Assembly (NCBI RefSeq): GCF_021462225.1 | Contig: NC_061795.1 | Location: 50,956,880 to 51,020,879 of the forward strand | DNA: 64,000 bases | Direction of reading: 5' to 3' | Origin: Girardinichthys multiradiatus | Taxonomy: Eukaryota; Chordata; Actinopteri; Cyprinodontiformes; Goodeidae | In this document: positions 11,298-21,232 of the stretch, piece after piece | How the letters are laid out: every line of letters begins with the position of its first letter | How positions within the stretch are numbered: position 1 is the stretch's first letter | Notes under the pieces: model-generated | Told to the model about the DNA's origin: nothing | Seen by the model: only the letters and a program-made list of their open reading frames with translations | The model's database searches: none | Translations under genes and position numbers: made by a program

Positions 11298-11949
11298 TCA
11301 GAGCGAACACTTCCTTAAATAATTTGGTTGGGATAACATACAAGTTGAAGGTTTAGATGAAGCTAATATTTCTGATAACTCAGGAAGCTTCACAGGGTCA
11401 AAACAGTCCAAACACAAATCAGGTTCTGCAGTTATTTCCAATGTTGTCTCACTTGCTGAGGATGAAGTAATCATCTTCGGGAGTATGTCAAAGATTTTCT
11501 TTTTAATAGAATCAATTTTATTTAAGAAGAATCCCATAAAGTCATGGCTGCTAAGAGCTAAGGGAATGGATGGCTCATCAGAGCTATGACTCTGTAAGTT
11601 TAGCAACTGTACTAAAGAGAAACCTAGGATTATTTTTGTTCTCTTCTATTAATCATGAGAAATAAGCTGTTCTAGCTTGGTGAAGTGTCTTTTTATACAA
11701 CAATAGGCTATTTTTCCAGATTAAGTAGGAATCCTCTAGGTGTGTAGAGCGCCATTTTCTCTCCAATTTTCTAACATTGTGCTTTAAAGTACGCAGCTCT
11801 GAATTAAACCAAGGAGCTAGCCTCCTATGAATAATTACCTTCTTTTTCAAGGGGGCTGCATTGTCTAATGCATCACGTAATGATGAAGTAACACTATGAA
11901 CAAGAGAATCAATTTTTGAAAGGGAAGAAACAAAATTATTGCCCTCCAC
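11298..11949 (-). pseudogene. LINE ORF2 linker between endonuclease and RT, broken
   Basis: Frames 11949-11653 (DNAAPLKKKVI, then RRLAPWFNSELR) and 11606-11298 are typical of the region between the endonuclease and RT in L2/CR1-type ORF2. A frame change separates them at about 11607-11652. A further break lies near 11290, before the RT frame that starts at 11251. Confidence 0.75.
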
Positions 11950-11991
11950 TGTGCTTTTCTGTGATAATGAGGAAATTAAAAGTGGAACAGA

Positions 11992-12837
11992 TTATTTAAA
12001 GGTTGTTACAGGATTTTCTGATAATGATCTACCATAATGACATTTTCTTTCAGGTGTGGAGTACTTGGTTAAATTAAACTCAAAGGTTATTAAAAAATGG
12101 TCAGACAGGACAGGGTTATGAGAAAATATTGTTATGTCTTTACACTCAATGCCATATGTCAGCACAAGGTCCAGAGAATGAAGACAAAGGTGGGTAGGTC
12201 TGTTAATGTTTTGAGCAAAGCCAATTGAGTCTAAGGTAGCATCAAATGCTATATTTAAGCTATCAATTTCAGTGTCAACATGAATGTTAAAATCCCCCAC
12301 TATAATAACTTTATCTGTATTTAACACTAAATCAGATAAAAGGTCTGAAAACGGATCTAAAAATTGAGAGTAAGGGCCTGGTGGACGGTACAAAGCAACA
12401 AACAGAAGTGGTTTTAGTGCTTTGCAATTTGAATGAGGAAAACTAAGGATTAAATATTCAAAAGAGTTGTAGCTATTTATTGGTCTGGGACTAATCAATA
12501 AATCGGACTGAAAGATGGTTGCTACTCCTCCTCCTCGCCCAGTATTTCGAGGAATGTGAAAATTTTAATAATTAGTAGGAGTTGACTCATTTATAGTAAC
12601 ATAATCCTCTTGCTGCAGCCAGGTTTCTGTGAGGCAAAATAAATCAATCTGATTGTCACAAATCAGGTCATTAACTAGCAAAGTCTTTGAAGAGAGAAAT
12701 CTTATGTTCAGTAAGCCGCATTTAATTGTTTTATTTTTCTTTTCGGTCTGAGTTGTGTTTATTTTTATTAGATTTTCCTGATTTCCTCCTTTTAGATTAT
12801 TTCTTAATCTATAAAATTTTGGCCGTGGGCGAGACAC
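11992..12837 (-). pseudogene. LINE ORF2 endonuclease domain, broken
   Basis: The frame 12837-12565 has the start of the endonuclease ([13 protein letters not shown], then FCLTETWL, with the catalytic glutamate motif). The frame 12498-11992 continues it (ALYRPPGPY, then IIVGDFNIHVD, then LDLVLTYG, and LSDHFLITF near the end). The GDFN and SDH motifs are typical of apurinic/apyrimidinic-type LINE endonucleases, which nick the target for reverse transcription. The two parts are in different frames, so the domain cannot be made as one protein. Confidence 0.83.
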
Positions 12838-12930
12838 TGTCTTAATAGGGTAATGGGTGGGTAGTAGTACAGAAGCTGCAGAGAGGAGTGTTAAACTACG
12901 ACCATGCTTCCTGGTCTTAACCCTGGGTTG

Positions 12931-13818
12931 TCAGAGGTTTGGAGAACTCATAAATTCGGCCAGATTCCTAGAAAGAAGAGCTGCTCCATCCAAAGTGGGA
13001 TGGATGCCGTCTCTCCGGATCAGACCAGGTTTTCCCCAAAATGTTCGCCAGTTATCAATGTAACCCACGTTGTTTTCTAGACACCACCTAGACAGCCAGC
13101 GGTTGAATGACAGCATGCGGCTAAACATGTCGTCACTGGTCAGATCAGGGAGGGGACCAGAGGAAATTACGGAGTCCGACATTGTTTTGGCAAACTTACA
13201 CACCGAAGCAACATTAACTTTGGTGACCTCCGATTGACGTAACCGGGTGTCATTACCGCCAGCGTGAATAACAATCTTACTGTATTTACGCTGATCCTTA
13301 GCCAGCAGTTTCAGGTATGATTTGATGTCGCCCGTTCTGGCCCCTGGCAGACATTTGACTATGGTCGCTGGTGTCTCTAGTGCCACGTTTCTGACTATGG
13401 AGCTGCAAATTACCATAGTTGGCTTCTCAGCGGGTGTGTCGCTGAGCAGGGAAAATCTGTTAGAAACGCAGACGGGTTGGTGGTGACCTGTGGGCTGGGA
13501 TCTAGGACTATGCTTTCTACGTACCGTCACCCAACCGGCCTGAGGCCCCGGCTGCACGGGTTCTGCTGGAGGACTGCTACGGGGAGCTACCCTCGGTGGC
13601 TCCGCGCTGGCTACGGGGCCTCGACTATCTGCTGGTTTTTCAACAGCGCGGAGCGGGGCCTCCAATTCCGACACCCTCGCCTCCAAAGCTACAAAAATGC
13701 TACATTTATTACACGTCCCATTATCACTAAAGGAGGCAGAGGAGTATCTGAACATCTGACACAGAGAGAAGGAGAGAGGAGGAGACTCAGAGAGAGAAAC
13801 AGCAGAACGGGTAGTCAT
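12931..13818 (-). CDS. LINE ORF1 protein with SGNH-hydrolase-like (esterase) domain
   Basis: An uninterrupted frame of 295 residues. Residues 36-60 have a CNKC pair and a short coiled-coil-like stretch. Residues 61-115 are proline-rich and basic. From about 135 to 290 it resembles the esterase domain found in ORF1 of CR1/L2-type LINEs: block I is degenerate ([10 protein letters not shown], 136-145, where GDS would be usual), block III is HAGGND (185-190), and the DxxH block is DGIHPT (260-265). ORF1 proteins bind the LINE RNA; the role of the hydrolase domain is not settled. It lies just upstream of ORF2 on the same strand. The frame is intact, but the loss of the GD in block I and the broken ORF2 make activity unlikely. 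Confidence 0.8.
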   Translation of the reverse strand: MTTRSAVSLSESPPLSFSLCQMFRYSSASFSDNGTCNKCSIFVALEARVSELEAPLRAVEKPADSRGPVASAEPPRVAPRSSPPAEPVQPGPQAGWVTVRRKHSPRSQPTGHHQPVCVSNRFSLLSDTPAEKPTMVICSSIVRNVALETPATIVKCLPGARTGDIKSYLKLLAKDQRKYSKIVIHAGGNDTRLRQSEVTKVNVASVCKFAKTMSDSVISSGPLPDLTSDDMFSRMLSFNRWLSRWCLENNVGYIDNWRTFWGKPGLIRRDGIHPTLDGAALLSRNLAEFMSSPNL

Positions 13819-13950
13819 GTTGGAGCTAAAGCTAACCCTTAGCTAGCGACCCCTTACCACTACTAGAAAAACCGTGTAAAACACGGAAAGTCCCCAAACG
13901 TTAAATACAGCAACAGAAAGTATATGTTTTAACGTGTTTATGTATTAGAA

Positions 13951-16900
13951 CAAGTAAGAGATATCACAGTAGATATCTTTTCTCTTCCTCCCTTTCTGTT
14001 CATCTTTATTTCTGCACACACAAATTTGTCCAGAATAGTGTGTATGTCCTCATCTGCTCTCCTTGTCAATAAGCAGCATCACTGAAGTAATGTCATGTAC
14101 ATTTTCTGATACCAACCGCACTATGCTGTGATGAAACAACAGAGGACATCACACCAAGCAGTCATGGCTGCAGCTCCTACTCAAGTGTAAGATCACAGCT
14201 GATTAATGCTCTCCTTGCCCAGCCTTTCAGTTTAGGTGAACCTCCATGTGTTGGAAGGTCTGCAGTAGAACCTAACCCTGCTTTAAACTGGACCAGAGTT
14301 TTCTCCCTGGCCTGTCTGATATAATCCTTGGTCTTCGTGATTCTGTTTCCCTGTGTCCTGTTTGGATAGTAAAAGACTCAAATGCAGAGCAAACATAAAG
14401 TGAGGTTGAGAGCTTTAATAGACAAAATAAAAAGAACTTACAAAATCAGGCAAACTAGCAGGAGCAACTGAAAACATGGAGAAATAAGGCATGGAGCAGG
14501 GAAATGGACCAGACAGTAAAATGGAAGAAACCAGGAACAAGGAGAACCATTTAGTATATTCACTGAAGCAGGGGTAGAGAAATGACAGGCAAACCAGAAG
14601 AGCTGATCAGAAGGAATGAATTGCAGCTGAGGCAGAGAGAAGGCAGAGCAATCAGAGGAAATGTGGAGCAGCTGAGACAGAAGAAAAGAGCAAAGAATGG
14701 GAGAAAAGACAACCGGGAATGGAGCTGAAGAAAAAGCCCTAGAGAAGATGGCAAACAGAGATCCAACAGGAAACAATCTAAATGTAAAACGATCGCAAAA
14801 AAAAACACAAAGAATGAACTAAAGAAATACACCTAACAATAATGAGCACAAGGAAATGAACTATATGGAAAAACCAAATGTCAAAAATAACAGAATATGG
14901 CAAGACCTTCAGAACATAACAAGGAAAATGCTAAAAAACATGAATACAAATTGAAACCATAACCAAACATCTCAGGATCAAGTCACCCTGAGGCCAGGAA
15001 GAGAACATCTGCATTTATACTGAGATTAAATTGTATTAATTGACGTGTATTCTTGGTTGCTGACTTCATTTCGCATATCACAGTGAAGGGGGCTCCATTA
15101 AAAATCACACCACACTTTTCAGATTTTTGTTTGTAAAACTGTTGAAAACCAGTCATCCTTATTTAAAGCTCACAGTAATACAATCTGTGTTGATCCCAGT
15201 AGGTATGTGGTTGGAACGGGAGAAATCTTGAAAAGGTTCAAGGGCTTTTGATAATGATAATGCCATATCCTGTAATTTAAACTGAAACCTCATTGTCTTT
15301 TATGTTATATTTCTCAGACTACTTTCTTGTTTTTAGCAGTTTTAAAGAGTTCATTAATGGTTTTTACCTGAACTTTATTCCTTTTTAAAGCACTGCTAGC
15401 CTGTGTTACTATTTTTCCAGGCATACCTCCTGCAGCAGCCGTACCCCTGACCCTAACAGCCAATTGATTTATCCTCACTTGTAATGAGGCCTACTGCTGC
15501 ATCTCAATTGGCTCCATATGAGAACGGTACAAAAAGGTCATCTATACCAATCATTTTCAGTTGCTCATTATTCCCAAGCCCAACAACTCAAAGACCCAAT
15601 TTCCTACCGCACTGTTCATAAAAGTGATAGATGGCCAAAAGCTGGAAAAGCTTTCCTGTAAGTGTCAGCCTGTTTGAACAGAACATACAATGCTCTCTAG
15701 TCTGCTGAAGATTGGACCTGATTCTCACTCCCACTCCTCCTCTCACCAACTTCTTTCACCTTCTCTAAGCTGCTCATTTATTCCAAACTGAATAATGTGA
15801 AGGAGAAAAACACTGTTAAATAGCTTTAATCCATATTCTGCGCCGTTCAGCTTTCCTCCTCTTCATGGGACCCATGATGTCGATCCAACAGCCTGATATT
15901 TGGGAAGTAGTTTCTCTACCTTCAAATAGAACAACACCTTACATCACAGGGACAGACAGAGACAAGATAAGGTCTCCTTTCATCCCCCAGACCTACCACT
16001 CTCTGGTATTCAGGGTCATCTATAGTCGTTTGAGGAAGCCTGGCCCCTCCGTGGTTGCCTATGAGGGTCTTTTTTGCAGAGGAACTGCCTGTGATGAATG
16101 TGCGGCTTGGATCAACAGCTGAGGAGAAGACTTGGTGCAGCCTTTCTGCTCCCCCTTTTCTGACACAAGTGTGGTTTCCTCATATCTTGGCTGTTTTTCA
16201 TCAGTGACCTCTTTTCTATTTTCTGCAGTGCCAATAATAACCAGACTCCCCTTGTCAGTATTTTGAGAACCAAGATAATTTTTTGTAATGTTTGTTTCCA
16301 CTTTTAGCTTTTTTGCCTGAATGGATGGAGATAAGAAGTTGTTCTTGAGTTGCTACATGATATCCTGTGGTGTAAGGTGGAAAGTGGGTAGATGGATGGT
16401 TTAAATAATGTTTACAACAATTGTCCTCTTTCCTAAGAGTTTTTTTCATGTGCTGTGATTGCTTTACTGAACTGTTTTGGCTTAACTGTATAGGTCACTT
16501 TAGAAATTATATTTCTGCTCACCAGGCTAGCCCACAATATGACCACGGCAGAAGTTGGGAGAAACGCCAGAGTGCTAGTTGGGATTTCTTTGAATTTGAC
16601 TGAGATAGATAAAAGTAAGTGTCTTTTAGTAGAAACAGGTGAAAAAATATGTGGAATACTTCTCAAGGGGAGACGTTGCGAGAACCTTGACAAGCCAGCC
16701 TCTCTAAGTAGCAGGAGCCACATCACGACCAGGTAGCACCAGGAAGGAAACAATCATAAATGCACTTAAGCCTGCTGTCTTGAGGACAGACAAAAGTATG
16801 TTGTGTTGAGTCTTTATTACCTAATACATAATTATATAAATATGATACTCTGACTGTTTAGAACCCCTGCACCTAAAAATTAACCCATGTATGAAAAAAC

Positions 16901-17798
16901 TAAAACTAGTACTACAACTAATGAAAACTAAACTAAAACTCAGCATTTTTAAATAATAAAAATTAATAACACTAGCAAACCTACTCTAGAAAGTTATTAA
17001 AACTGGATTAGACAAAAAGAAAGTCGAAATAAAACTAAACTATAATGAAAAATCCAAAACTATTATAACCTTGGTTTGAATCCACTTTATATCTGCAGCA
17101 GGGAGATCTCACGCTCAAAAATGTGACAGAATTATGCAATGATACACTGCAGCCTTCTCTACTTGGGCTGAACAAGGTTGAGCACGTTCCAAAACTTTTC
17201 AGGTAAATCATCATAGTCCTGTCGGACCGCTTGAAGCAGATTTCCTTTCAGTCCATCCATTGTGATGCCACTTCAACCACCAATTCATGTTAGGAAAACA
17301 GGGGCCCTAACCCCCATCTCCTCCAACCATCTTTCATCCTGGTTTTGTGGCCCTCCCATATGTGCCTCTAATCTCTCCCTTGTGTCTCTAAAGTGTCAGG
17401 GCGGAGGAGCAAACATGTACTTGCTCGCTATGGATTTCCCTTGGAATGCACCATTTTCGGTTCAACCTGTGTATGTAGCCTGTTTTGATTGTAGGTGATT
17501 ATGGAGTATTTGTTTTCTGACTGGGTGTGGGAACCCAACCTGTTGGTACACTACCATTGTGAGGCAAGTTGCTTATTCCTATGAAGCGGTGAATCATGCA
17601 AGTTGACGCATATTTAACAATTAGGTTAGATGGGATTAGATCATAATCTGTAATTAACATTTAGGTCTAAACTACAAACCACATCAGGGATTCTGAGAAA
17701 AAAGCTACTGCACTGTTTGGATCTAAACAAACTGTACGTTCAAACATGTAAAACTCTACACTGTCTGTAACCTTGTTTTGAAACTGTTTTGAAATTTG
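13951..17798. other. intergenic, no gene recognised
   Basis: No confident exon. From about 14370 to 14990 the plus strand is strongly A/G-rich with phrases such as AACATGGAGAAATAAGGC that recur with variation. This resembles the dispersed purine-rich repeats of fish genomes, as at 800-1200. An 85-codon plus-strand frame at 15865-16122 and a 106-codon minus-strand frame at 16433-16753 have no domain I recognise. Around 16900-17060 the sequence is very A-rich and low in complexity. Confidence 0.45.
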
Positions 17799-17831
17799 GT
17801 TTATTTATGTAGCGCCGTTCCACAACAGTTG
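17799..17831 (-). repeat. LINE 3' tail fragment
   Basis: GTTTATTTATGTAGCGCC followed by a CACAACA-TTGTC motif resembles the 3' UTR end of the LINE at 9270-13950. The fragment directly joins the truncated left end of the DD38E transposon. Confidence 0.55.
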
Positions 17832-18054
17832 TCTTTATTTTCATGACTATGAATATTGTAGCTTCACACTGAAGGCATCAAAACTGAATTAACACATGTG
17901 GAATTATATACTGAACAAAAAAGTGTGAAACAACTGAAAATATGTCTTATATTCTAGGTTCTTCAAAGTAGCCACCTTTTGCTTTGATTACTGCTCCACA
18001 AACTCTTGGCATTCTGTTGATGAGCTTCAAGAGATCGTCACCTGAAATGGTTTT
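17832..18054. repeat. left terminal inverted repeat of DD38E element (outer end lost)
   Basis: It pairs with 19145-19368. Matching landmarks are TCATGACTATGAATATTGTA, GTGTGAAACAACTGAAAATA, and TTCAAAGTAGCCACCTTTTG. It covers the last 36 or so codons of the transposase on the minus strand. Confidence 0.88.
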
Positions 18055-18999
18055 CCAACAGTCTTGAAGGAGTTCCCAGAGATGCTTAGCACTTATTGGC
18101 CCTTCTGCCTTCACTCTGCGGTCCAGCTCACCCCAAACCATCTCGATTGAGTTCAGGTCCGGTGACTGTGGAGGCCAGGTCATCTGGCGCAGCACCCCAT
18201 CACTCTCCTTCTTGGTCAAATAGCCCTTACACAGCCTGGAGGTGTGTTTGGGGTCATTGTCCTGTTGAAAAATAAATGATGGTCCAACTAAACACAAACC
18301 GGATGTAATAGCATGCCGCTGCAAGATGCTGTGGTAGCCATGCTGGTTCAGTATGCCTTCAATTTTGAATAAATCCCCAACAGTGTCACCAACAAAGCAC
18401 CCCCACACCATCACACCTCCTCCTCCATGCTTCACGGTGGGAACCAGGCATGTAGAGTCCATCCGTTCACCTCTTCTGCGCCGCACAAAGACACGGTGGT
18501 TGGAACCAAAGATCTCAAACTTGGACTCATCAGACCAAAGCACAGATTTCCACTGGTCTAATGTCCAGTCCTTGTGTTCTTTAGCCCAAACAAGTCTCTT
18601 CTGCTTGTTGCCTGTCCTCAGCAGTGGTTTCCTAGCAGCTATTTTACCATGAAGGCCTGATTCACACAGTCTCCTCTTAACAGTTGTTCTAGAGATGTGT
18701 CTGCTACTAGAACTCTGTGTGGCATTGACCTGTTCTCTAATCTGAGCTGCTGTTAACCTGCGATTTCTGAGGCTGGTGACTCGGATGAACTTATCGTCCG
18801 CAGCAGAGGTGACTCTTGGTCTTCCTTTCCTGGGGCGGTCCTCATGTGAGCCAGTTTCTTTGTAGCGCTTGATGGTTTTTGCGACTGCACTTGGGGACAC
18901 TTTCAAAGTTTTCCCAATTGTTCGGACTGACTGACCTTCATTTCTTAAAGTAATGATGGCCACTCGTTTTTCTTTACTTAGCTGCTTTTTTCTTGCCAT
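17947..18999 (-). CDS. Tc1-like transposase, DD38E, open frame of 350 codons
   Basis: A complete frame from ATG at 18999 to the stop at 17947. Residues 1-110 form the paired-type helix-turn-helix DNA-binding region (KEKRVAIITLRNEGQSVRTI, then VSPSAVAKTIKRY; second helix set near 84-110). A GRPR linker with a basic patch is at 59-62. The catalytic triad is D157 (LWSDESKF), D247 (FQQDNDPKHT) and E286 (DLNSIEMVW), with 38 residues between the last two instead of the 34 of classical Tc1. This spacing defines the group reported as Intruder. The glycine-rich box is HGGGGVMVWG (191-200). Length matches a full Tc1 transposase. No frameshift or stop is seen, so it may encode a functional protein; expression is unknown. 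Confidence 0.9.
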   Translation of the reverse strand: MARKKQLSKEKRVAIITLRNEGQSVRTIGKTLKVSPSAVAKTIKRYKETGSHEDRPRKGRPRVTSAADDKFIRVTSLRNRRLTAAQIREQVNATQSSSSRHISRTTVKRRLCESGLHGKIAARKPLLRTGNKQKRLVWAKEHKDWTLDQWKSVLWSDESKFEIFGSNHRVFVRRRRGERMDSTCLVPTVKHGGGGVMVWGCFVGDTVGDLFKIEGILNQHGYHSILQRHAITSGLCLVGPSFIFQQDNDPKHTSRLCKGYLTKKESDGVLRQMTWPPQSPDLNSIEMVWGELDRRVKAEGPISAKHLWELLQDCWKTISGDDLLKLINRMPRVCGAVIKAKGGYFEEPRI

Positions 19000-19144
19000 A
19001 ATACAAATTCTAACAGTCTATTCAGTAGGACTATCAGCTGTGTACTGTATCCACCTCCTGCACAACACAACTGATGGTCCCAACCCCATTTATAAGGCTT
19101 GAAATCCCACTTATTAAACCTGACAGGGCACACCTGTGAAGTAA

Positions 19145-19368
19145 AAACCATTTCAGGTGACTACCTCTTGAAGCTCATCAACAGAATACCAAGAGTGTGT
19201 GGAGCAGTAATCAAAGCAAAAGGTGGCTACTTTGAAGAACCTAGAATATAAGACATATTTTCAGTTGTTTCACACTTTTTTGTTCAGTATATAATTCCAC
19301 ATGTGTTAATTCATAGTTTTGATGCCTTCAGTGTGAAGCTACAATATTCATAGTCATGAAAATAAAGA
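19145..19368. repeat. right terminal inverted repeat of DD38E element
   Basis: Reverse complement of 17832-18054 with only scattered differences. It reproduces the transposase C-terminal codons as a non-coding mirror upstream of the gene. The terminus extends a further 48 bp or so to about 19416. Confidence 0.88.
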
Positions 19369-19411
19369 AAACTCTTTGAATGAGAAGGTGTGTCCAAACT
19401 TTTGATCTGTA

Positions 19412-19414
<3 letters not shown>

Positions 19415-19492
<78 letters not shown>
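19415..19492. repeat. (TA)n microsatellite
   Basis: About 78 bp of alternating TA with one TATTTATA interruption near 19441. It starts exactly at the outer end of the DD38E element, whose target site is TA, so it may have grown from the target duplication. Confidence 0.95.
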
Positions 19493-19494
<2 letters not shown>

Positions 19495-19534
19495 GTAATA
19501 TCTTTGATTCAATCCAGTGATACAGTCAGTCAGT

Positions 19535-19650
19535 TATCTCCCTTTTCCATTAGCACTGTCTCAGTTCAGTTCTACTCTACACGGTTTGGTTAATTTTCCA
19601 AAAGAATTGAGTACCATCTCAATGTGAGGGGGGGTCATGAATAGCAAGGC
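19535..19650. mobile_element. possible hAT-type non-autonomous fragment
   Basis: CCCTTTTCCATTAGCACTG, then a pyrimidine-rich CAGTTCAGTTCTACTCTACA stretch, then GAGTACCATCTCAATGTGAG resemble one end of the short hAT-like elements common in teleosts. Only one end is recognisable and no 8-bp duplication was found. Confidence 0.4.
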
Positions 19651-19663
19651 GGCCCCCGGTCCA

Positions 19664-20592
19664 ACAAAGTATTCACAACATTTGTCGTCTCAAAGCAATT
19701 TCAAGGTCAATCATATTAAATCATACAGATTCCAGGTCAAATACATACAAAGCAACTAATTATAACTATTAAACATTCAGTTCAGTTTGTTATTCAAATT
19801 GGATAAAAAGTTTTTCTATCTAAGGAAACCCAGCAGATTGCATCCAGTCAGTGACTTGCAGCATTCACTCCTCCTGGATGAGCATGTAGAGACAGTGGAC
19901 AGTCACTGGCGTTGACAGAAAAGAAAAGAACAGGGAGAGAACATAAAGTTAAAAGCTGAAATAACAGCAAATAATGCAGAATTAGAGAGTAATATGAGAA
20001 TGTAGCAGAGAAAGTGAAAGTGGTCATTATGTCCTCCAGCAGCCTAAGCCTATAGCAGCATAACTACAGAGATAGCTCAGGATAACCTAAGCCACTCTAA
20101 CTATAAGCTTTATCAAAAAGGAAAGTTTTAAGCCTAGCCTTAAAAGTAGACAGGGTGTCTGCCTCACGGACTAAAACTGGGAGCTGGTTCCACAGGAGAG
20201 GAGCCTGATAACTAAAGGATCTGCCTCCCATTCTACTTCTAGAGACTCTAGGAACCACCAGTAAACCTGCAGTCTGAGAAAGAAGTGCTCTGTTAGGAAC
20301 ATATGGAACAATCAGATCTCTGATGTATGATGGAGCTAGATCATTAAGGGCTTTATATGTGAGGAGGAGAATTTTAAATTCTATTCTGGATTTAACAGGG
20401 AACCAATGAAGGGAAGCTAAAATAGGAGAAATATGATCTCTCTTTTTAATTTTCATCAGAACTCTTGCTGCAGCATTTTGAATCAGCTGAAGGCTTTTAA
20501 CTGCATTTTGTGGACATCCTGATAGTAAAGAATTACAATAGTCCAGCCTTGAAGTAACAAATGGACTAGTTTTTTAGCGTCACTCCTGGACT
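19664..20592 (-). mobile_element. L2/CR1-type LINE 3' part, minus strand
   Basis: It holds the 3' UTR of the same family as 9270-13950 (the segment AACCCAGCAGATTGCATCC is identical in both) and the C-terminal coding part at 20097-20456. It continues into RT-proximal codons to about 20592, where recognisable LINE sequence stops. Confidence 0.82.
20097..20456 (-). pseudogene. LINE ORF2 C-terminal fragment
   Basis: 119 residues ([20 protein letters not shown], then [15 protein letters not shown], then [15 protein letters not shown]) correspond to the domain after the RT in L2/CR1-type LINEs. The upstream frame is lost near 20456, though codons for the RT-connecting region continue in decayed form to about 20590. 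This is the very segment that is deleted from the longer copy at 9270-13950. Confidence 0.82.
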
Positions 20593-20974
20593 GTCATGAT
20601 GTAGGGTTGTTTGGTTTTTGTTTCGGGGTTTTTTCCTTATGTTTTTCACTGTTCAAGTTTTGAATCATGTTTCTGTTTATTTTCCTGGTTATGCTTTTGC
20701 TTCATGTTTTTCTAGTTTGTGTTCAAGAGTCTCTGTTTTGCTCCAGTCACGTTTTGTTCTGTTAATTAAGTTTATTCAGTTCACCTGCTTCAAGTTAATC
20801 TGTCTCCTTACTCCACCTGGTTTTCACGCCATATATTCACACCTGTTCTGTTAGTCTTCGCGGAAACATCTTTCACTCATGCTCATGTCTAGCTCTCATG
20901 TCTAGTTCTCTAACCAAGTCTTGTTTTTTTTTTATCATGCCATGCCTGTCTTGCCTGCCCATTTGTTTTGTTCC
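20593..20974. other. T-rich segment between two LINE pieces
   Basis: About 380 bp of T-rich sequence separates the 3' part (to 20592) and the 5' part (from 20975) of a same-orientation LINE. It has the style of the dispersed T-rich repeats of fish genomes, but no ends or domains could be identified. An open frame at 20618-20854 is low-complexity. Confidence 0.45.
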
Positions 20975-21232
20975 TCACAACGCTACAAGAATGCTTATTA
21001 CACGTACCATTATCAATAAAGGAGGCAGAGTAGTAATTAAACATCTGACACACAGAGCAGGAGAGAAGAAGAGACAGAGACAGAAAAACAACGGGAGAGA
21101 AAAAACTGCTAGCAAAGCTAATGGTAAGATAGCGACTCCTTATCATGACCAGAAAAACTGTGTGAAACACCATGCTCCCAAACATAAAGTGCGGCAACAG
21201 AAAATATGTGTTTTAATGTGCTAATGCGGGGA
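20975..21232 (-). mobile_element. LINE 5' end (start of ORF1 and leader), minus strand
   Basis: This matches 13680-13950 of the longer LINE. Shared landmarks include ATCAATAAAGGAGGCAGAGT (one base different), ACATCTGACACA and GCAACAGAAA. It encodes the beginning of the ORF1 frame, including the Cys-containing NGTCNK motif. The rest of ORF1 and almost all of ORF2 are missing. Confidence 0.75.

Larger units (their letters stand above)
9270..13950 (-). mobile_element. L2/CR1-type LINE, nearly full length, minus strand
   Basis: Read on the minus strand, the element has a 5' leader (about 13950-13819), ORF1 (13818-12931), and ORF2 with endonuclease (from 12837) and RT domains, ending in a 3' UTR with an (AATTG)n tail at 9277-9300. 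The RT is split by a separate DNA transposon at 10062-10883. Near 9620 the coding sequence jumps from the middle of the post-RT region straight into the 3' UTR, so the C-terminal domain preserved at 20097-20456 is deleted here. Frameshifts occur within ORF2. Related pieces lie at 17799-17831, 19664-20592, 20975-21232 and 49060-49357. Confidence 0.85.
17832..19416 (-). mobile_element. Tc1-type transposon of DD38E class (Intruder-like), left end missing
   Basis: The element has very long inverted repeats, about 17832-18054 and 19145-19368, nearly identical over roughly 220 bp. The right end continues to about 19416 (GAAGGTGTGTCCAAACTTTT, then GATCTGTACTGTA) and runs into a TA microsatellite. 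The matching outermost 45-50 bp of the left end are absent, and that side joins a LINE tail fragment. The left repeat includes the last codons of the transposase gene. With one terminus gone, the copy should not be mobile in cis, although its transposase frame is open. Confidence 0.88.

Noticed and set aside
15865..16122. 85-codon frame as a possible exon
   Set aside because: No recognisable domain, no convincing splice partners and no repeat match. Left as unassigned.
19390..19593. 67-codon open frame rich in I and Y
   Set aside because: It is the translation of a (TA)n microsatellite and not a gene.
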